Shown here one piece after another: positions 42,653 through 50,542 of a stretch of 64,000 nucleotides of DNA. The stretch covers positions 62,001 to 126,000 of the forward strand of contig NZ_JAIWNB010000015.1 in assembly GCF_020215705.1 (NCBI RefSeq), read 5' to 3'. Source of the stretch: Nonomuraea aurantiaca. GTDB lineage: Bacteria > Actinomycetota > Actinomycetes > Streptosporangiales > Streptosporangiaceae. Numbering within the stretch: position 1 is the stretch's first letter; each line of letters begins with the position of its first letter. The notes beneath the pieces were generated by a model, which saw nothing but the letters and a program-made list of their open reading frames with translations, made no database searches and was not told the origin of the DNA. The position numbers and the translations under genes were made by a program.

Positions 42653-43507
42653 GTGAGCAAGATTCCCAGCCCGCCCGAGCCGCTGTCCGCACCGGTGTTC
42701 GACAGTCACTGCCACCTCGACATCATGGTCGGCAACCGGCAGGCGTCCTCGGGCGATCCCGTGGCGCAGGCGGCGCAGGCGGCTTCGGCGAGCGTACGGA
42801 GCATCCTCGACGACTCGCGGGCCGTCGGCGTGACCCGGCTCGTCACGATCGGCTACGACCTGCCGTCCTCCCGGTGGAACGCCGAGGCGGCCGCGGAGCA
42901 CGAGGGGATCTACGCCGGCGTCGCCATCCATCCCAACGAGGCGCACGCGGCCACGCCCGAGACGCTGGCCGAGATCGAGGCGCTGGCCGGGCGCGCCGAG
43001 GTGCGGGCGGTGGGGGAGACCGGGCTCGACTACTACCGCGACTGGGCGGCCAAGGAGGACCAGCACGCGAGCTTCCGGGCGCACATCGAGATCGCCAAGC
43101 GCACCGGTAAGGCGCTGGTCATCCACGACCGTGACGCGCACGACGACGTGCTGAAGGTGCTGGCCGAGGTGGGTGCGCCGCCGGTGGTGGTGTTCCACAG
43201 CTTCTCGGGCGACCCAGAAATGGCGAAAAAGTGCGCCGAAGCCGGATATTTCATGTCTTTTTCCGGTCCGGTCACCTACAAGAACGCCTCCTACCTGCGC
43301 GAGGCGGCTCGGGTGGCGCCGACGGAGCTCATGCTGGTCGAGACCGACGCCCCCTACCTGCCGCCGGTGCCCTATCGGGGCAAGCCCAACGCGCCCTACC
43401 TCATCCCTCTCACTCTCCGCTGTCTCGCGGAGGTCAAGGGGGTCCATCCGGATCAGCTGTGCGAGGCCATCAGCGTCAATGGAGTCACGGTCTTCGGAGA
43501 GTGGTGA
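42653..43507 (+). CDS. tatD: TatD-family metal-dependent hydrolase (deoxyribonuclease)
   Basis: FDSHCHLDIM gives the HxH metal pair; ITIG-like VTIGYDLPSS, VRAVGETGLDYYRDWAAKED (GETGLDYYR), LVIHDRDAHDDVL, VVVFHSFSGDPEMAKKCAEA and MLVETDAPYLPPVPYRGKPN (ETD) are all TatD blocks. TatD enzymes act on DNA ends and possibly D-aminoacyl-tRNA. The GTG at 42653, preceded by TAGAGG, gives 284 residues. Standing between metG and the Rpf-like gene it is part of the conserved actinobacterial order. Confidence 0.92.
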   Translation: MSKIPSPPEPLSAPVFDSHCHLDIMVGNRQASSGDPVAQAAQAASASVRSILDDSRAVGVTRLVTIGYDLPSSRWNAEAAAEHEGIYAGVAIHPNEAHAATPETLAEIEALAGRAEVRAVGETGLDYYRDWAAKEDQHASFRAHIEIAKRTGKALVIHDRDAHDDVLKVLAEVGAPPVVVFHSFSGDPEMAKKCAEAGYFMSFSGPVTYKNASYLREAARVAPTELMLVETDAPYLPPVPYRGKPNAPYLIPLTLRCLAEVKGVHPDQLCEAISVNGVTVFGEW

Positions 43508-43590
43508 CCATCTTTCCGTGAACCGGTAGAGGCGACGGCGCGGGCGCCACTAGCGTCGTGCCGCCCGAAGCCACTACCGGAGGTCAGTCC

Positions 43591-44508
43591 GTGCGCGGAA
43601 AGAGGCGCGCCCCGCGCCCTCGTATTGCCTGGCGATCACCGTGGACACCGGTGATCTGCCTGCTCGCGGTCGTGGCCGTGGGCGGCATCGGGACCGTCGC
43701 GACACTGGTCAAGAGCGTGGTGCTGGTCGTCGACGGCAAGCCGATGGCGCTGCGCAGCTTCGCCGGCTCGGTGCAGGAGCTCCTCGGTGAAGCCGGGGTG
43801 TCGGTGGGGTACGGCGACTCCGTACGCCCGGCCGGGCAGGTGGAGCTCGCCGACGGGACGCGGATCGTGGTACGCCACGCCCGCCCGATCACGCTGACCC
43901 TCGACGGGCACACCACCCGCCGCCTGGTGACCGCCACGAACGTGGGTGACGCCTTGGCCGAGCTCGACATCAGCCCGGCGGGCGGCCGGCTGTCGGCCCC
44001 GCCAACCAAGCACGTGCCGCTGTCCGGGATGTCGCTCTCGGTGTATACGCGGCGTGAGGTGTACGTCGAGACGGGCGGCGTCCGGATGGCGATCACGACC
44101 ACCGGCCGGACCGTCCGTGAGGTGCTCAGGCAACGCCGCATCCCGCTGCGCCCCGGCTACCGGGTGCGCCCGCCGCTCGACAGCTTCCCGGCGCAGGGGA
44201 CCGTCATCAGGGTCAGCCCGCCCGAGCCGCCGCACACCGTGGCCGTGCCGGCGGCCGTGGCGGCGCTCGACTGGGCGGCGCTGGCCCACTGCATGTCGAA
44301 TGGCGACCCGCTGGCGGTCAATCCCGCCGGGCCCTATTACGGGATGTACGGGTTCAGCGTGGCCATGTGGACGGCCGTCGGCGGGACCGGGCTACCGCAC
44401 GCCTGGCCGCCGGAGGAGCAGACCTATCGGGCGCAGCTGCTCTACCAGCTGGTCGGCGGGCGGTGGCAGGGGCAGTGGCGGGAGTGCGGGGCCAGGCTGT
44501 TCGACTGA
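43591..44508 (+). CDS. RpfB-like protein: three DUF348 domains and a degenerate transglycosylase domain
   Basis: A GTG at 43591 after GGAGGTCAGTCC gives 305 residues: a membrane anchor at about 18-40, three DUF348 (ubiquitin-like) repeats starting with VVLVVDGKPM, ITLTLDGHTT and VYVETGGVRM, then a resuscitation-promoting-factor-like domain at 227-305. The G5 domain of RpfB is absent. The domain keeps W-A-A-L-A-H-C, GPYYGMYGFS, TAVGGTGLP and the late cysteine, but the residue after the first cysteine, glutamate in active Rpf (ACESGG-like), is methionine 235 (CMSNGD). A catalytic role is doubtful; it may bind peptidoglycan. It sits in the usual rpfB place between tatD and rsmA. Confidence 0.85.
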   Translation: MRGKRRAPRPRIAWRSPWTPVICLLAVVAVGGIGTVATLVKSVVLVVDGKPMALRSFAGSVQELLGEAGVSVGYGDSVRPAGQVELADGTRIVVRHARPITLTLDGHTTRRLVTATNVGDALAELDISPAGGRLSAPPTKHVPLSGMSLSVYTRREVYVETGGVRMAITTTGRTVREVLRQRRIPLRPGYRVRPPLDSFPAQGTVIRVSPPEPPHTVAVPAAVAALDWAALAHCMSNGDPLAVNPAGPYYGMYGFSVAMWTAVGGTGLPHAWPPEEQTYRAQLLYQLVGGRWQGQWRECGARLFD

Positions 44509-44527
44509 CCGCTTCCTGCCGGGTGGA

Positions 44528-45727
44528 TCAACCGGCGATGGATGTGCCGAAGTCGGCTCCCTTGGGTGGTTGGAGCGGCCGCAGCTCGTCGGAGTTGCGG
44601 GCCAGCACCATGACCTTGCCGGCCGGGACGGCGTCGGGCTGGCCGATGAAGAGCTTGTTGCCGCTGTAGGCCAGCGACCAGCCGAACAGGCCGGCCACTG
44701 TCGGGAGCCTCTTGTCCTCGGCCTCGTTCTTGAACGACAGCACCCGTACGGCTCCCTCGTAGGGCGAGCCGACGGCCACCCTGCCCTCGGCCGAGGCGGC
44801 CAGCGAGAAGCCGAACCCGGCGGCCTGCCCCACCCGCCTCGTCGGGCGCATGGCCTGGTCGTAGAGCTGGACGTAGCCGTGGCCCGGCGCGGTCACCGCG
44901 AACCCGGCCCCCTCGGCGTACGCCACCGCGTAGCCGTACCGGTCTCCGGCCTCCTTGGTGGGCGAGTCGACCTTGACCCCCGAGAGCCTCGGCGCCAGCG
45001 CGTTGTCGATGCGGACCGCGGCCCCCGAGTCGGACTTGCCCTGGTCGACCTGGCGGCCGGCGCCGTCGTCGTTCTCGTACGGGACGCCGACGAGCAGGCT
45101 GTTGCCCGGTCCGACCGCCACCGACCAGCCGAACTGGTCACCCACCTCGCCGTTGCCCGGCACCTCCACCGAGTCCTGATTTATCCGGATCAGCCGCCCC
45201 ATGCCCTGGCGTACGTAGACGGAGCCCGCGTCGGCGATCTGGGCCTGGTCCTCGTACGGCGCGCCGATCGCCACCAGGTCGCCCCGGGCGGCCAAGGACC
45301 AGCCGAAGTGGGCGTTGCGCTGCGGCTCGGGAGCCGTCAGGCGTTCCGGTCCCTTGCTGTTCCCGCCATACACGACATAGACCGCGCCCGCGTCCCTGAC
45401 CCCGTCCACATCGGTGTAGGGCGCGCCCACCACCAGGTCGGCGCAGGCGTTGCCGGGGTCGATCTTGGCCAGCGTCACCGACCAGCCGAGCGCGTCGCCC
45501 TCGATGCGGGGCACGGGCACGGGGATCACCTTGTCCCCGGAGAGGACGTACACCGCGCCCTTGCCGTCATCGGCGAACGGATCGCCGACCGCCACGTCGT
45601 CCAGGCCGTCGCCGTCGAAGTCGCTCGTACCCGAGCACGCGGCCTTCTTGGCAGCGGCTGTCGCCGCGGTGCTCATGCCGCCTATGAGGACGGCCAGCGC
45701 GAGAAGCGCCGCACCGATCATCTTCAC
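44528..45727 (-). CDS. Secreted FG-GAP repeat (beta-propeller) protein
   Basis: An N-terminal signal peptide (MIGAALLALAVLIGGMSTAA) is followed by FG-GAP/integrin-alpha-like repeats. The first, DFDGDGLDDVAVGDPFADDG, has a DxDxDGxxD calcium loop; later copies include ADLVVGAPYTDVDG, AIGAPYEDQAQIADAGSVYV, LLVGVPYENDDG and VAVGSPYEGAVRVL. These fold as a seven-bladed propeller, 399 residues long. Its ATG overlaps the stop of the upstream kinase gene (45724-45727), so the two are translationally coupled. An extracellular propeller coupled to a receptor kinase suggests a ligand or co-receptor. It is convergent with the Rpf-like gene. Confidence 0.87.
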   Translation of the reverse strand: MKMIGAALLALAVLIGGMSTAATAAAKKAACSGTSDFDGDGLDDVAVGDPFADDGKGAVYVLSGDKVIPVPVPRIEGDALGWSVTLAKIDPGNACADLVVGAPYTDVDGVRDAGAVYVVYGGNSKGPERLTAPEPQRNAHFGWSLAARGDLVAIGAPYEDQAQIADAGSVYVRQGMGRLIRINQDSVEVPGNGEVGDQFGWSVAVGPGNSLLVGVPYENDDGAGRQVDQGKSDSGAAVRIDNALAPRLSGVKVDSPTKEAGDRYGYAVAYAEGAGFAVTAPGHGYVQLYDQAMRPTRRVGQAAGFGFSLAASAEGRVAVGSPYEGAVRVLSFKNEAEDKRLPTVAGLFGWSLAYSGNKLFIGQPDAVPAGKVMVLARNSDELRPLQPPKGADFGTSIAG

Positions 45728-47778
45728 AACCGGACCTCGATCTGGTTACCGTTCTTGAGCCTGGTCGCGATGAGTTGTACCGGTTTGCGGTACAACGGCA
45801 GGTCGAACACGAACGCGTTGTCGATGCGGTCACCTGCGGTGATCGCCGCCGGGAACGCCGCCTCCACCGGGTCGTGGCGCCCGCCCTTGTCGTCGAGCAG
45901 CGAGACGATCGGCTCGCCGATCTCCTGGCGCTCGCCTCCGGGGTTCAGCATCGTCCAGCGGACCACGCACAGCTGGCCCAAGGTCTGCGTCTTGCCTTCG
46001 TACTCCTTCAGGCCGCACTGCGGGGCCGCCGCGATGATGAGCTGCGGGTCGTCGAAGGACTTGCCGAGGGCGAACCGGTGACCGAGGTCGTTGGGCCGCG
46101 CCGAGGCGGACGCCGACTGGGTCTGCGACTGGACGGGCGGCGAGATGTTGCGGCTGGAGGTCACGATGAGGACGCCGAAGGTGACGGCGATGGCCGCCAC
46201 GGCCGCGGCGGCCGCGATGAGCCAGCGGGTGCTCAGGGAACGGCCGGGGGCGGGGGCCTGGGTGTCGTCCGAGGACAGCGCCTCTGCCTGGATCCCCGGG
46301 TTCGTCTGGCGAGCCTGTACGTTCGGCTCGTCCTGACGGGCCTGGGCCTGGGCTTGGACCTCGGCCTGGCCCGGCTGGTCCGCCTGGCGGGCCTGCTCGG
46401 CTAAGCGGGCCTGCTCCTTTTTGGCACTCGGTTTTTTGAGCGTCGGCTTCTTGAGCGTCGCTTTCTTGGCGGTCGGCTGCTGGGGGGTGGGCACCTCCCA
46501 GCGCGCCAGCTCCTCGCGAGCCGCCTGCTCCTCCCGGCGAGACAGCTCCGCCAGATCGGGCTGCTCCTGACCTGGCGACGACTGCGCCTGGAACGCCTGC
46601 TGCGGCTGTGACCCCGACTGTGACCCCGACTGTGACCCCGACTGTGACCCCGACTGTGACCTCGGCTGTGATCCTGACGGGGACCCCGGCTGGGAGCCCG
46701 GTCGAGATCCCGGCTGGGACTCCGGCCGAGATCCCACCCGGGACGGGTCGGTGGTCACGGCGGCGGGTCCCTTGGCCGTCGTGTCGCTGGGCGGCGGCGT
46801 GGCGAACGTAGCCGTGATGTCGGGCTCGTTCACCACGTTCTGCGGCGGCTCCCAGTCGTCGAGCAGCCCGGGAGCCACGAGAGTCGGCGGATCGGCCGCC
46901 GATGTCGCCGATGGCGCCGCGGGTGCGGGCGCAGTGCCCCCGACCAGGGCGATCAGCAGGTCCTGGGCCGTGGGCCGCTGAGCCGGATCCATGTCGGTAG
47001 CCCGCCGGACCAGCTCATCGAGCGGCGCGGGCAGAGCGCCCAGGTCCGGCGGCGCGTTCAGTACGCGTGTGGCGAGCGTGATGGGGTCGCCGCGCCCGAA
47101 CGGGTGGCGCCCATTACCGGCGTACGCGATCAGACAGCCCCAGGCGAAGATGTCGACGGCCGGAGTGACCGTTTCCCCCCGTACCTGCTCGGGCGCCCAC
47201 CAGCCAGGACTGCCCAGCAGCTCACCGGACATGGTGAACCCGGTCTCCCTGTCGAGCGCCCTGGCGATGCCGAAGTCGATCACTCGCGGCCCGGACAGCG
47301 ACAATATGACATTGGCCGGCTTGAGATCCCTGTGCACCAGCCCGGCTACGTGGATCGCCGCCAGCGCCGCCGCGACTCCCAGCGCGACGCCGTGCAGCGG
47401 CCCCGGGTCCAGCGCGCCGTACTTGGCGATCTGGTCCGACAACGGGGTGCCGCCGATGTACTCGGTCACCATGTACGGGCGGCTGTCGCCGGTGTTGCCG
47501 TTGTCGAGCACCTGAGCCGTACAGAACGATGCCACCCGCCGCGCGTTCTCCACCTCGGCATGAAAGCGGTCCGCGAACCCTTGCTGGTTGGCGAACTCGG
47601 CCTTCACCACCTTGACCGCGACGAACCGCCCCGTCGGTGCCCTGGCCAGGAACACCGTACCCATGCCGCCCTCGCCGAGTCGGCCGAGCAGCCGGTACGG
47701 GCCGATTTCCCGCAGATCCGTCGGGCGGAGCGGCGCGGCGCCCGTTGGCTCCATCAAGGACGTCCCTTCCTGTTCCAC
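45724..47778 (-). CDS. Receptor-like Ser/Thr protein kinase (PASTA-less), coupled to FG-GAP protein
   Basis: A GTG at 47778 with GGGGAGG ahead starts the protein (VEQEGTSLMEP); ATG 47754 is an alternative. The kinase domain has GRLGEGGMGTVF, the invariant lysine VAVKVVKAE, HRDLKPANVILSLSG and VIDFGIARAL, with a GSPGWWAPEQ activation segment. Then come a Gln/Ser/Gly repeat linker (SQSGSQSGSQSG) and a Lys-rich KKATLKKPTLKKPSAKKEQ block, one membrane helix (WLIAAAAAVAAIAVTFGVLI) and an extracellular domain of about 150 residues like DUF4352. It likely senses the envelope, and its stop overlaps the FG-GAP gene. It is divergent from rsmA. Confidence 0.9.
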   Translation of the reverse strand: MEQEGTSLMEPTGAAPLRPTDLREIGPYRLLGRLGEGGMGTVFLARAPTGRFVAVKVVKAEFANQQGFADRFHAEVENARRVASFCTAQVLDNGNTGDSRPYMVTEYIGGTPLSDQIAKYGALDPGPLHGVALGVAAALAAIHVAGLVHRDLKPANVILSLSGPRVIDFGIARALDRETGFTMSGELLGSPGWWAPEQVRGETVTPAVDIFAWGCLIAYAGNGRHPFGRGDPITLATRVLNAPPDLGALPAPLDELVRRATDMDPAQRPTAQDLLIALVGGTAPAPAAPSATSAADPPTLVAPGLLDDWEPPQNVVNEPDITATFATPPPSDTTAKGPAAVTTDPSRVGSRPESQPGSRPGSQPGSPSGSQPRSQSGSQSGSQSGSQSGSQPQQAFQAQSSPGQEQPDLAELSRREEQAAREELARWEVPTPQQPTAKKATLKKPTLKKPSAKKEQARLAEQARQADQPGQAEVQAQAQARQDEPNVQARQTNPGIQAEALSSDDTQAPAPGRSLSTRWLIAAAAAVAAIAVTFGVLIVTSSRNISPPVQSQTQSASASARPNDLGHRFALGKSFDDPQLIIAAAPQCGLKEYEGKTQTLGQLCVVRWTMLNPGGERQEIGEPIVSLLDDKGGRHDPVEAAFPAAITAGDRIDNAFVFDLPLYRKPVQLIATRLKNGNQIEVRL

Positions 47779-47843
47779 GCCCATCCTCCCCTGTGGTGCC
47801 CCCATCCGCCATCGCAGGTTCTTCGATGCGGGAGACTGGTTGG

Positions 47844-48689
47844 ATGATGAGCCTGTTGGGCCCTGCGGAAATACGTATTTTGGCGGATAAGCTAAATCTT
47901 CGTCCGACGAAAAAGCTAGGCCAAAACTTCGTGATCGACGCGGGAACCGTGCGGCGCATCGTCAGAGTGGCCTCACTGGCCCCAGACGACGTGGTCATAG
48001 AGGTGGGCCCCGGCCTCGGCTCACTCACCCTCGCGCTGCTCCCCGAGGCCCAGCACGTGGTGGCCGTCGAGATCGACCCGGTGCTCGCGGGCCAGCTCCC
48101 GGTGACCGTCGCGGACCGCGGCCTCAGCGACAAGCTCACGGTCGTGGAGGCCGACGCCATGCGCATCACCTCCGCCGACCTGCTGGGCCACACGCCCACG
48201 GCCCTGGTCGCGAACCTCCCGTACAACGTCGCGGTGCCGGTCGTCCTCCACCTGCTGCAGGTGCTGCCGTCACTGCGCAAGGGCCTCGTGATGGTCCAGT
48301 CGGAAGTGGCCGACCGCCTCGCGGCCGGCCCCGGCTCCAAGGTGTACGGGGTGCCGTCGGTGAAGGCCGCCTGGTACGCGGACGTACGGCGGGCGGGCCC
48401 GGTGGGGCGGACGGTGTTCTGGCCCGCACCGAACGTTGATTCCGGCCTCGTCTCCATGGCCCGCAGGGACCCACCCGAGACCTCCGCCTCACGCGAGGAG
48501 GTGTTCGCGGTGATCGACGCCGCATTCGCCCAGCGCCGCAAGACGTTGCGCGCCGCGCTGGCGTCCTGGGCCGGCACCCCCGCCCAGGCCGAAACCGCCT
48601 TGCGGGCGGCCGGGGTGGACCCGTCCGCGCGGGGGGAGCAGCTCGACGTGACAGCCTTCGCCCGAATCGCGGAGGCCAAGCCCTCGTAG
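47844..48689 (+). CDS. rsmA: 16S rRNA dimethyladenosine transferase RsmA (KsgA)
   Basis: KLGQNFVIDAGTVRRIVRVA, VVIEVGPGLGSLTLALLPEA (SAM motif I), ALVANLPYNVAVPVVLHLLQ (NLPY catalytic motif IV) and the C-terminal AFAQRRKTLRAALASW are all KsgA. The enzyme dimethylates A1518 and A1519 in the 3' end of 16S rRNA. The ATG at 47844 follows GGGAGACTGG, giving 281 residues. It lies between the Rpf-like and ispE genes as in other actinobacteria, but separated from both by inserted genes. A 16-bp tandem repeat begins 48 bp after its stop. Confidence 0.93.
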   Translation: MMSLLGPAEIRILADKLNLRPTKKLGQNFVIDAGTVRRIVRVASLAPDDVVIEVGPGLGSLTLALLPEAQHVVAVEIDPVLAGQLPVTVADRGLSDKLTVVEADAMRITSADLLGHTPTALVANLPYNVAVPVVLHLLQVLPSLRKGLVMVQSEVADRLAAGPGSKVYGVPSVKAAWYADVRRAGPVGRTVFWPAPNVDSGLVSMARRDPPETSASREEVFAVIDAAFAQRRKTLRAALASWAGTPAQAETALRAAGVDPSARGEQLDVTAFARIAEAKPS

Positions 48690-48737
48690 ATCGAGCGGGA
48701 CGACTCGCGAGCCTTAGGCGATCGGCGCGCCTGAGGG

Positions 48738-48961
48738 GATCTGCGCCCGGGAGGATCTGCGCCTGAGGGGATCTGCGCCTGAGGGGATCTGCGCCTGAGG
48801 GGATCTGCGCCCGGGAAGATCCGCGTCCGAGGAGATCCGCGTCCGAGGAGATCCGCGTCCGAGGAGATCCGCGTCTGAGGAGATCCGCGTCTGAGGAGAT
48901 CCGCGTCTGAGGAGATCCGCGTCTGAGGAGATCCGCGTCTGAGGAGATCCGCACCCGGCGA
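48738..48961. repeat. 16-bp tandem repeat, 14 copies
   Basis: GATC starts every 16 bases from 48738 to 48946, with unit GATC(T/C)GCG(C/T)C(T/C)GAGG(G/A). The first six copies have TGCGCC, the later ones CCGCGTC. The 48690-49149 interval holds this array, a 21-bp direct repeat at 49020-49072 and no gene. The 48-base reading period (16 codons) makes long but meaningless open frames on both strands. Confidence 0.88.
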
Positions 48962-49019
48962 GGGTCGCGTGCTTAGGGAATCGGGCTTCGGGGCCTGGAA
49001 GCCACAAAAGCCATCCCGG

Positions 49020-49072
49020 GCAACCCTGGTTATCCACAGAGGGTCGCCTCCGCAACCCCGGATATCCACAGA
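49020..49072. repeat. 21-bp direct repeat carrying TTATCCACA, two copies 32 bp apart
   Basis: GCAACCCTGGTTATCCACAGA (49020-49040, 20 bases shown as GCAACCCTGGTTATCCACAG) recurs at 49052-49072 with two changes (CCCCGGATATCC). The first copy contains TTATCCACA at 49030-49038, identical to the E. coli DnaA box consensus; the second has ATATCCACA. This is not a replication origin in itself: only two boxes are present. Confidence 0.6.
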
Positions 49073-49149
49073 ACCCCGCTCGGCTCCCCGACGCCATGCC
49101 CGCTCACAAGATCCTGAGGCCTCCGTTCCGCAAATCGCAGGAGGCCCAC

Positions 49150-50325
49150 ATGACCCCCGGCTCCGCCCAGACCCCCCGCTTCGTCCGGACCCCCCGCTCC
49201 GTTCTGGGCACCCGCTCCGTCATGTCCACCCGCTTTGGCCTGGGCACCCGCTTTACCTTGGCCATTCGCCCCGCCGTGAACCCTCGCCCCGCCGTGAACG
49301 CTCACCCGGTCCCGAGCATCCGCGCCAACCCGGCCACAGGCCCCGCAGTGAGCCCACGCTCCGCCCTGACTGCCCGCCCCGCCCTGAGCATCCGCCCTGC
49401 TCTCACTGGGCTCGCGGTCGGAGGAGGCACCCTCGCAGCCCTCCTCGCATTCCCCAACACGGTTGCAGCCGCGAGTGCCAACGCGACCTCACTCAAGCCA
49501 CCGACCACCCAGTGCTTCCACCTGATCGCCCTACCCACCAAACCCGTGAGTGGCGGGCGCGATATGAGCCCCGTGAAGGGCACACGCGATACGAGCCCCA
49601 TAAATGGCAGACGCGATACGAGACTCTCCCAGGACGTCCCGCCAGAGATGCTCTTTGCCCTGCCTCCTGAGGGCGCGGACCATCCTGAGGGCGCCGACCA
49701 TTCCGGGGGCGCGGACCAGCAGCCCATCTACGTTCTCATCCCCCTTCCTCCAGAAGCCTGCTTTGCCCCCCATCCCCCGGCCAAGACCCCCCGGGACCCC
49801 GGAGACCCCCGGAACCCCGGTGACCGAGACCCCCGAGACACCGAACACCCCGAAGATGGAGATCCCCGAGACCCCCGAAGCACTCCGCCCGAGCCAAGCC
49901 CCACCAAGCCCCGGCCCAAGGGCGACATCGCAGCGGCAGCCGCCATCGACCAGTTGGGCACCCCGTTCTCATGGGGCGGCGGCACCCCGTCAGGCCCCAC
50001 CACAGGCATAGGCAGGGGAGCCCACACCAAGGGCTTCGACTGCAGCGGCCTGACCCTCTACGCCTGGTCCAAAGCCGGCATAAGGCTCGGCCACTACACA
50101 GGCACCCAGTTCCGCCAGGGCCGCAGAGTCACACTCGGCGAGCTACGCAAGGGCGATCTGGTCTTCTTCGGCGGCGGCACCGGCGACCCCACCCACGTCG
50201 GCCTCAACCTCGGCGGTGGCGTAATGATCCACGCCCCCAAAACCGGCGACGTGGTCAGAAAAACCCCGTTCCTAACCTCCACCTACTATCGCCCCCTCTA
50301 CCGAGGCGCCGTACGCCCAGGCTGA
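49150..50325 (+). CDS. NlpC/P60 (C40) peptidase, secreted
   Basis: The ATG at 49150 is chosen because AGGAGG lies five bases before it. An Arg/Pro-rich N-terminal region of about 80 residues with repeating RPA/RSA elements precedes a hydrophobic segment (GLAVGGGTLAALLAFPNTVA, about 86-106), an odd signal peptide or anchor. A Pro/Gly/Asp-rich linker follows, then the peptidase domain at about 250-391: Cys298 in FDCSGLTLYAWSKAGI, His349 in THVGLNLGGG and His361 in MIHAP. These enzymes cleave peptide stems of peptidoglycan. No SH3 or NlpC-partner domain is visible. It is inserted between rsmA and ispE. Confidence 0.87.
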   Translation: MTPGSAQTPRFVRTPRSVLGTRSVMSTRFGLGTRFTLAIRPAVNPRPAVNAHPVPSIRANPATGPAVSPRSALTARPALSIRPALTGLAVGGGTLAALLAFPNTVAAASANATSLKPPTTQCFHLIALPTKPVSGGRDMSPVKGTRDTSPINGRRDTRLSQDVPPEMLFALPPEGADHPEGADHSGGADQQPIYVLIPLPPEACFAPHPPAKTPRDPGDPRNPGDRDPRDTEHPEDGDPRDPRSTPPEPSPTKPRPKGDIAAAAAIDQLGTPFSWGGGTPSGPTTGIGRGAHTKGFDCSGLTLYAWSKAGIRLGHYTGTQFRQGRRVTLGELRKGDLVFFGGGTGDPTHVGLNLGGGVMIHAPKTGDVVRKTPFLTSTYYRPLYRGAVRPG

Positions 50326-50327
50326 CC

Positions 50328-50418
50328 CCGCCAGCCGCCAGCCGCCAGCCGCCAGCCGCCAGCCGCCAGCCGCCAGCCGCCAGCCGCCAGCCGCCAGCCG
50401 CCAGCCGCCAGCCGCCAG
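50328..50418. repeat. Perfect heptanucleotide tandem repeat (CCGCCAG)13
   Basis: CCGCCAG repeats exactly 13 times from 50328 to 50418, three bases after the C40 peptidase stop. It is uninterrupted and prone to slippage. The reverse strand reads CTGGCGG, so long open frames appear (GWRLAAGGWRLAA) that are not genes. Confidence 0.92.
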
Positions 50419-50542
50419 CCGACGGTCGGCAGCACCCCGAGCCACCCTGGCCCTCGCCACCACACGAGGACCAGCCCTCATTCCCGGGCCGCATCCCATC
50501 CCCCCGTTCACCGGGTGCGGCCGGGCTCCTCAAATGTGAGCG

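Noticed and set aside
48690..49069. Minus-strand frame with repeated GSPQTRISSDADLLRR
   Set aside because: A 16-bp repeat read in triplets gives a 16-residue pseudo-repeat; no start or family.
49030..49070. Origin of replication
   Set aside because: Only two DnaA-like boxes, and no dnaA, dnaN or AT-rich unwinding region nearby.
50328..50420. CRISPR-like appearance of the heptamer array
   Set aside because: No spacers: the unit is contiguous and only seven bases long.
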